Translations under genes and position numbers: made by a program | In this document: positions 59,378-64,000 of the stretch, piece by piece | Numbering within the stretch: position 1 is the first letter of the stretch | Layout: every line of letters begins with the position of its first letter | Source of the DNA: Mesoterricola silvestris | GTDB lineage: Bacteria; Acidobacteriota; Holophagae; Holophagales; Holophagaceae | DNA: 64,000 nucleotides | NCBI RefSeq assembly: GCF_030295405.1 | Contig: NZ_AP027080.1 | Coordinates: 2,480,001 to 2,544,000, forward strand | Direction of reading: 5' to 3' | Notes under the pieces: generated by a model | The model's database searches: none | Told to the model about the DNA's origin: nothing | Seen by the model: only the letters and a program-made list of their open reading frames with translations

Positions 59378-59788
59378 CTAGCGGACCCGGGCGATCTTGA
59401 GGAAGGCGTCGGAAAGCACGATGCCGGAGGCCTGGACGTTGCGGGTGTTGACGAGGATCGTGGGCTTGCCCTTCTCCAGGACGATGGCCACCCCGGCCCC
59501 GGCCTCTAGCAGGGCCGCGTCGCCGGCCACCACCAGCTTGCCCTCGGCCAGGTAGTCCCGGAGCTGGTCCGCCGTGGCGGCCCAGGCCACCGGCGCCTTG
59601 GCGTCCGGGGAAAGGCCGAGCTGCTTCATCCGCATGGCCAGGTCCAGGTCCCGGCAGGCGATGCGGCCGGGCGCGCCGGCGCTGGCGGAGACGACCTTGA
59701 GGAAGGGCATCAGATCCGGAGGGGCGATGCGGGGCGGGGTGGCGATGGCCACATAAACGAGGATGAGCGCGGCGGGGAAGATCGTCAT
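59378..59788 (-). CDS. Short YfiR/DUF4154-like exported protein
   Basis: The 136-residue product has a hydrophobic signal-like N-terminus (TIFPAALILVYVAIA). Its C-terminal half (AGAGVAIVLEKGKPTILVNTR, then NVQASGIVLSDAFLKIARVR) matches the end of YfiR/DUF4154 proteins, where a periplasmic protein represses a c-di-GMP enzyme. The usual YfiR N-terminal half is largely absent, so it is either a shortened family member or a distant relative. It precedes an EAL/GGDEF gene, as yfiR precedes yfiN. ATG 59788 with GAGGT is chosen over GTG 59797. A perfect hairpin covers this start codon. Confidence 0.6.
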   Translation of the reverse strand: MTIFPAALILVYVAIATPPRIAPPDLMPFLKVVSASAGAPGRIACRDLDLAMRMKQLGLSPDAKAPVAWAATADQLRDYLAEGKLVVAGDAALLEAGAGVAIVLEKGKPTILVNTRNVQASGIVLSDAFLKIARVR

Positions 59789-59809
59789 GGTTGGCACCTC
59801 ATGACGATC
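59780..59809 (-). promoter_or_regulatory. Hairpin over the start codon of the yfiR-like gene
   Basis: GATCGTCATG (59780-59789) and CATGACGATC (59800-59809) form a perfect 10-bp inverted repeat with a 10-nt loop. In the mRNA the ATG start is in the 3' stem, and the Shine-Dalgarno spans the 5' stem and loop (GAGGTGCC), so pairing would block initiation. It could be a translational switch. Confidence 0.55.
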
Positions 59810-59865
59810 ATTCCCGGCCGGCGTACCGGCGGATCCTACGGGCCGTAAATTCTGTATGCCCTAGG

Positions 59866-60870
59866 CTAACGAACGAACAGCGGGTGGATCAGGCGGAGCG
59901 TCCCGTAGGCGATGGCGAAGCTGCAGGGGATCGTCAGCACCCAGGCCACGAAGATGTTCCCCGCCACGCCCCAGCGCACGACGTTGGCGTTCATGGTGGC
60001 CCCCACGCCCATGATGGCGCCGGTGATGGAGTGGGTGGTGGAGACCGGGATGCCGAAGTGGGCCGTGGTGAACAGCACCATGGCCGCGGCGGTCTCGGCG
60101 GCGAAGCCGTGGATGGGCCGGAGCTTGACGATGCGGCTGCCCATGGTCTTGATGATGCGCAGGCCGCCGCTGGCGGTGCCGGCGGCCATCATGCCCGCGC
60201 AGCCCAGCTTCACCCACAGGGGCACGGAGACCAGGTGCCCGGGGGCGACAGTCATCTTGCCGTAGATGATGAGGGCCAGGCAGATGACGCCCATGGCCTT
60301 CTGCGCGTCGTTCTGCCCGTGGGTGAAGGCCATGGCGCTGGCCGAAAGCAGTTGCATCTTCCGGAAGACGACATTGACCCGGTTGCTGGAAACCCGCCGG
60401 CAGATCCATTGGATGCCCAGGATCAGCAGCGCCCCCGTGAGGAAGCCCAGCATGGGGGAGACGAAGATGAAGAGGGTGATCTCCTCCAGCTTGGTCATGT
60501 GGAGGGCGTGGAAGCCCGCGTGGGCCACCACCGCGCCGGCCAGGCCCCCCATGAGGGTGTGGCTGGTGCTGGAGGGGATGCCGAAGTACCAGGTGCCCAG
60601 GTCCCAGAGGATGGCCGCGGTGAGGGCGGCGACGAGCACTTCGGGCACCACGAACTGGGAATCCGCGATGCCCTTGGCGATGGTGGTGGCCACGTGGGTG
60701 CCCAGGAGGGCCCCTCCGAAATTCAGGCACGCCGCCATGACGATGGCGTTGCGGGCCGACATGACGCCCGTGGACACCACGGTGGCGATGGCGTTGGCCG
60801 TGTCGTGGAAGCCATTGATGTAATCGATGGCCCAGGACATGAGGATGATGAGGACGAGCATGGGGATCAT
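59866..60870 (-). CDS. pit: Inorganic phosphate transporter, PiT family
   Basis: This 334-residue low-affinity phosphate (metal-phosphate) symporter has about ten membrane helices. PiT signatures are present in both halves: IDYINGFHDTANAIATVVST, PSSTSHTLMGGL, then AMAFTHGQNDAQKAMGVI and VSTTHSITGAIMG. The upstream DUF47 gene is 16 bp away on the same strand, the standard pit-accessory arrangement. The downstream pst/pho genes lie across a 900-bp repeat-rich gap. Confidence 0.93.
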   Translation of the reverse strand: MIPMLVLIILMSWAIDYINGFHDTANAIATVVSTGVMSARNAIVMAACLNFGGALLGTHVATTIAKGIADSQFVVPEVLVAALTAAILWDLGTWYFGIPSSTSHTLMGGLAGAVVAHAGFHALHMTKLEEITLFIFVSPMLGFLTGALLILGIQWICRRVSSNRVNVVFRKMQLLSASAMAFTHGQNDAQKAMGVICLALIIYGKMTVAPGHLVSVPLWVKLGCAGMMAAGTASGGLRIIKTMGSRIVKLRPIHGFAAETAAAMVLFTTAHFGIPVSTTHSITGAIMGVGATMNANVVRWGVAGNIFVAWVLTIPCSFAIAYGTLRLIHPLFVR

Positions 60871-60886
60871 GGGGCGGCCGGTCCGG

Positions 60887-61537
60887 TCAGGCGTTGCGCA
60901 TGACGGTTGAGCTCACCACCTTCGAGACCAGCTCGATGCGGTCGGTGGCGTCCTCCAGGAGGCTGAGGATCTCCTTCCACTTGATGAGCTCGATGGGATC
61001 CTTGGGGTTCTCGAAGATCTCGGCCAGGGCCGCGTGGTAGACGGCGTCGGCCTGGTTTTCCAGCTCGTTGCAGTACTGGATTCTCTTGTTGATATCCTTA
61101 CCGTTGGACATGTTGCGCAGGTGGCCGATGAGGGGCTTGACCTCCTCGGCGCCGGCCACGATGAGCCGGCCCAGTTCCACGGCGGTGGGCATGACGTTGG
61201 TGATCTTGTAGAGGACGAGCCGCTCGCAGACCCCGTCCAGGCAGTCCACCACGTCGTCGAGGCAGTGGGCCAGGTGGAGGATGTCCTCCCGCTCGATGGG
61301 GGTGATGAAGGTGCGGTTCAGCCGGTCCACGATCTCGTGGGTGATCTCGTCCCCCGCGTGCTCCAGGTCCTTCATCTTCCGGCGCATTCCGGCCCATTCC
61401 CCCGGAGTCTGCCGGGACTTGAATTCGGCCTCGAAGTGCTTGGCGGCGTCCACGAGGTTGGAGGCGGAGCTCTCCAGCAGGTCGAAAAAGACCATTTCGT
61501 GGGGTTTCAACCAGCTGATGATGGAATTCAGGGACAT
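60887..61537 (-). CDS. DUF47/PhoU-like PiT accessory protein
   Basis: The 216-residue all-helical protein resembles PhoU in fold and is the usual partner of PiT transporters. It has FFDLLESSASNLVDAAKHFE, the metal-binding-type EHAGDEITHEIVDRLNRTFITP, REDILHLAHCLDDVVDCLDG and, near the end, LLEDATDRIELVSKVV. It probably modulates the activity or substrate balance of the transporter. GGAG lies 5 nt upstream of ATG 61537. It is the first gene of the two-gene pit operon. Confidence 0.88.
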   Translation of the reverse strand: MSLNSIISWLKPHEMVFFDLLESSASNLVDAAKHFEAEFKSRQTPGEWAGMRRKMKDLEHAGDEITHEIVDRLNRTFITPIEREDILHLAHCLDDVVDCLDGVCERLVLYKITNVMPTAVELGRLIVAGAEEVKPLIGHLRNMSNGKDINKRIQYCNELENQADAVYHAALAEIFENPKDPIELIKWKEILSLLEDATDRIELVSKVVSSTVMRNA

Positions 61538-61644
61538 CGCGGCTCCAGGCAGACCTGCATCCATTGTGCCTCGGAGAGCCCTGGAAACCTAGCCGGAATG
61601 CCACGAATCCCGAAGCCTCCCGTGTATTTTACAAGGGTCCTCCC

Positions 61645-61975
61645 GACGTAAAGGTACGGGTTCCGGACTTTCGCCCCGTTTCGTCATCGCCGGACAAGCC
61701 GGCGATGACGGGGGGAGGGGGAGAGGGATGGGGCTGTGCTTCGCCCAGGGGCTCCGTTGGGCGGGTGGGAGGCCGGATCGGGGGGGGCCTCCCGGGAAGG
61801 GGGTGGGATGGAGCGCGGCTTCCATGGGGGATGGGGTCGCTGCGCGTGGGATGGGTCGGCGCCGGCGGGCGCCGACGATGATTGGTTCGGGGGGCTCTGA
61901 ACCTGGAGGGGCGCCGCTTGGCAAATCAACGTCGGCGCGGGCGGTTTGGCCCGGACCACCCTTCGCAGCGCGTCC
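61645..61975. repeat. Family C palindrome, right-truncated copy C4
   Basis: The left outer arm (GTAAAGGTACGGGTTCCGGA, then CTTTCGCCCCGTTTC) and left subterminal hairpin (61682-61710, 12-bp stem CGTCATCGCCGG, loop ACAAG) are intact. The apex arms are GGGCGCCGACG (61868) and CGTCGGCGC near 61929-61937. The right arm pairs for about 40 bp beyond the apex and then ends without the right hairpin. No gene is present in this part of the 914-bp gap. Confidence 0.7.
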
Positions 61976-62096
61976 CTGGGGCCCTAGCCCAATTTCCCGT
62001 CTCACTCCAGCTATCACTACCGAACCCAGCATATAGTCATCCCATGAAAACTACAGCATTCCCCCTCAGCCAGGAATGACCTGGGTTCAGCGCTTC

Positions 62097-62247
62097 ATCC
62101 CCTTCATCCTGATCATCCGATTCATCCCTGTTCCAGCAGGGCCATAGCCGGGATGGGTCGGGGCATGCAGAGCAACTGCGCGCCGCCCCACCTCGGCGCT
62201 GGCCCTGCGGGAACAGGGATGAATTGGATGGACTGGATGAAGGGGAT
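62097..62247. repeat. Family B palindromic repeat, copy B3
   Basis: Left arm: ATCCCCTTCATCCTGATCAT, then TTCATCCCTGTTCCAGCAGG. Right arm: the complementary CCTGCGGGAACAGGGATGAA, then GGATGAAGGGGAT. The apex has GATGGGTCGGGGCATG and GCGCGCCGCCCC. It lies downstream of C4 in the same gap, between the pit operon and the 3' end of phoB. The remaining 200 bp up to 62451 show nothing clear. Confidence 0.78.
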
Positions 62248-62451
62248 AGAAACCGGAAGTGCCAGATTGGACCTGGTGGCTCCAATGCGGATCGTGATTC
62301 CGGGCGAGTTGCCCCGACCGAAAATCCGTGCGATTGGACTTACGGTTTTATGAGGTGGGGTGGGTCGGAAAGTTGGCTAGGCCCCCACGGGAGGCCCCAG
62401 GGCCCACCCGGCCGAGTACCACGGGCGAAGGTCCGGGGCACGGCCCCTCGC

Positions 62452-63162
62452 CTAAGCGTCCACGCTGCCCATGCGGTAGCCGACGCCGACGACGGTCTCG
62501 ATCAGGGCGGCGGCGTCGCCCAGTTTGGAGCGCACCCGCCGCACATGGGCGTCGATGGTCCTGCTTTCGCCAAGGTATTCCAATCCCCACACTTGCTGCA
62601 GGATCTTCTCCCGGCTGAGCACCCGCCGGGGATTCTGCAGGAAATAGGCCAGGAGCTCGAACTCCCGGCGGGTCAGTTCCAGGGTCTCCCCGTTGACCCG
62701 CGCGATGTGCATGTCCAGGTCCACGGAGATGGGACCGAAGGCCAGCTGCTGGTTCCGGGCCCCGGTGTCGATGAAGGAGGCGCGGCGGAGGATGGCGCGG
62801 ATGCGGGCCACCAGTTCCCGGCTGGAGTAGGGCTTGGAGATGTAGTCGTCGGCCCCCAGCTCCAGGCCCAGGACCCGGTCGATCTCCTCGTTGCGGGCCG
62901 TGACCAGCACCACGGGCAGGGCCCGGTAGCTGGCGTCGGCGCGGATGGCCCTCAGCACGTCCAGGCCGTCCACGTCGGGGAGGGTGAGGTCCAGGAGGGC
63001 CACGTCCAGGCGGGAGGCCTGGCCCGAGGAGGATTGGGAGATGAACCGCAGGGCCTCGCGGCCGGTGCCGAAGGCGGTCAGGGAGAAGCCCTCCCGTTTG
63101 AGATGCTGTTCCAGCCCAAGGCGGATGTCGGCATCGTCTTCGAGGAGGAGGAGGTGGGGCAT
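62452..63162 (-). CDS. phoB: OmpR/PhoB-family response regulator
   Basis: The 236-residue regulator has a receiver domain (residues 1-120) with acidic LEDDAD near the start, phospho-acceptor Asp in VALLDLTLPDVDG, Thr in VLVTARN and Lys in ISKPYSSREL. A winged-helix output domain (140-235) follows with LTRREFELLAYFLQNP, SREKILQQVW and RTIDAHVRRVRSKLG. Its position directly after pstB-phoU supports PhoB, the activator of phosphate-starvation genes. No phoR sensor gene follows within the window. The gap from the phoU stop is 11 bp. Confidence 0.87.
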   Translation of the reverse strand: MPHLLLLEDDADIRLGLEQHLKREGFSLTAFGTGREALRFISQSSSGQASRLDVALLDLTLPDVDGLDVLRAIRADASYRALPVVLVTARNEEIDRVLGLELGADDYISKPYSSRELVARIRAILRRASFIDTGARNQQLAFGPISVDLDMHIARVNGETLELTRREFELLAYFLQNPRRVLSREKILQQVWGLEYLGESRTIDAHVRRVRSKLGDAAALIETVVGVGYRMGSVDA

Positions 63163-63173
63163 CGGGACTCCGG

Positions 63174-63848
63174 TCAGCCTTCGGGAGGGGTCTGCAGATA
63201 GGGGTGCTTCACGCTGACGCCGCCGATGATGAAAAGGACCTCCTCGGCGATGTTGGTGGCCTGGTCGGCGATGCGCTCCCAGTTCTTGATGACGATGATG
63301 AGGTGGCTGGCCCGCTCGATGGTCATGGGGTCGGCCAGCATGAGCCGCAGCAATTCCCGGTTGATGAGCACGTAGAGCGCGTCCACCGAGTCGTCCGAGG
63401 CGATGACGGACCGGGCCAGCTCCGCGTCCCCGTTCACGAAGGCGTCCACGGCCCGGCGCACCATGGAGAGGGTCTCCTCGCCGATGCGCCGCAGGGCGTC
63501 GCCCAGCTCCAGGGGGGGCATGGGGTTGAGGATGAGGGCCCGCCGGGCGATGTTGGTGCAGTGGTCGCCGATGCGCTCCAGTTCGGGGACGATCTTGAGG
63601 GTGGAGGCGATGAGCCGCAGATCCGAGGCGAAGGGCGCCCGCAGGGCCAGCAGGTCGATGCAGGCCTGGTCCAGGCGCAACTCCAGCTCGTCCACGCCCT
63701 TGTCCAGGTCGTTGACCCGGCGGGCGTCGGCGTCGCTGCGGTCCAGGAGGGAGGTGTGGGTCAGGAGGATCATCTCCTCCACCTGCCCGGCCATGGCCAG
63801 GAGGCTGAACTTGAGATCCCTGAGTTCGTTGTCGAAGTGGCGCGCCAT
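63174..63848 (-). CDS. phoU: Phosphate-specific transport system regulator PhoU
   Basis: PhoU, a helical bundle protein, signals Pst transporter state to the PhoR/PhoB system and limits phosphate uptake. The 224-residue protein has [41 protein letters not shown] (the E-x3-D metal site) and NWERIADQATNIAEEVLF (second site). Length is typical. Its ATG overlaps the pstB stop (TAATG), so translation is coupled. It lies in the order pstB-phoU-phoB on the minus strand. Confidence 0.93.
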   Translation of the reverse strand: MARHFDNELRDLKFSLLAMAGQVEEMILLTHTSLLDRSDADARRVNDLDKGVDELELRLDQACIDLLALRAPFASDLRLIASTLKIVPELERIGDHCTNIARRALILNPMPPLELGDALRRIGEETLSMVRRAVDAFVNGDAELARSVIASDDSVDALYVLINRELLRLMLADPMTIERASHLIIVIKNWERIADQATNIAEEVLFIIGGVSVKHPYLQTPPEG

Positions 63849-64000
63849 TAACCGAATCTCCCGCTGATGTAATCCTCGGTCATCCGCACCCTCGGATTGG
63901 TGAACAACATCTCCGTAAGCCCGGTCTCGATGAGCTTACCCATCCAGAAGAACGCCGTAAAGTCACTTACCCGGGCGGCCTGCTGCATGTTGTGGGTGAC
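63848..64000 (-). CDS. pstB: Phosphate ABC transporter ATP-binding protein PstB, C-terminal end (5' end outside window)
   Basis: Only the last 50 codons and the stop are inside the window. They read [20 protein letters not shown], then [17 protein letters not shown] and [10 protein letters not shown], which is the diagnostic PstB end, starting with the switch His of the H-loop (THN). PstB powers high-affinity phosphate import with PstA/PstC/PstS. The stop overlaps the phoU start by one base (TAATG). Confidence 0.93.
   Translation of the reverse strand, partial: VTHNMQQAARVSDFTAFFWMGKLIETGLTEMLFTNPRVRMTEDYISGRFG

Overview
The window is a GC-rich bacterial chromosome segment of about 64 kb with densely packed genes on both strands. 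Gram-negative envelope features are present: a TolC-type efflux protein, outer-membrane beta-barrels, lipoproteins and PlsC. Gene content suggests an Acidobacteriota member, perhaps of the Holophagae/Geothrix type: FNR-type sites, hemerythrins, a selenium-dependent molybdenum hydroxylase pair, c-di-GMP proteins and receptor-like Ser/Thr kinases. That placement is an inference from gene content and style. No rRNA, tRNA or CRISPR array was seen.

Layout. 1-2884 is a lower-GC accessory island holding the C-terminal part of an RHS polymorphic-toxin protein, a small secreted protein that may be its immunity partner, and a soluble Ser/Thr kinase. 3273-6531 holds TfoX-like, metallo-beta-lactamase-fold, FAD oxidoreductase and ribA genes. 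6608-12507 is a two-gene operon for a selenium-dependent xanthine dehydrogenase-type enzyme and its YgfK-type partner. 12488-16110 has a hemerythrin and a ferredoxin-type protein, both with FNR-like boxes, plus a VOC protein and a large unknown secreted protein. 16240-24122 has ettA, an inactivated alkyltransferase homologue, an M14 carboxypeptidase, an MFS protein and an SRAP protein. 24126-28421 is an EmrAB-TolC-like efflux operon. 29080-31128 is a sigma-54 activator. 32065-38005 has a large C45-type hydrolase and a hybrid histidine kinase. 38706-49729 is mostly housekeeping: DinB, POT transporter, PilZ, pyrD, prfC. 50230-59788 has a TPR receptor kinase, PlsC, an agmatinase-like protein and a YfiR-like/EAL-GGDEF pair. 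59866-64000 is a phosphate block (PiT, DUF47, PhoB, PhoU, PstB end).

The most unusual feature is non-coding. Nearly every long intergenic gap holds a copy of one of several related inverted-repeat families. Family A is about 170 bp. Family B is a palindrome of about 155 bp. Family C is a giant palindrome of 420-520 bp with subterminal hairpins whose stems vary while the 5-nt loop keeps an NCAAG pattern, plus a conserved GCGCCGACG apex. One further element has 94-bp arms around a 182-bp loop. At least eleven copies or part copies occur, mostly at gene 3' ends.

Other signals include five genes whose ATG lies 5-7 nt after a TAGAAT/TAGACT/TATCAT-type -10 box, which suggests leaderless transcripts. 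A terminator-like hairpin sits in the prfC leader, and a perfect hairpin sits over the start codon of the yfiR-like gene.
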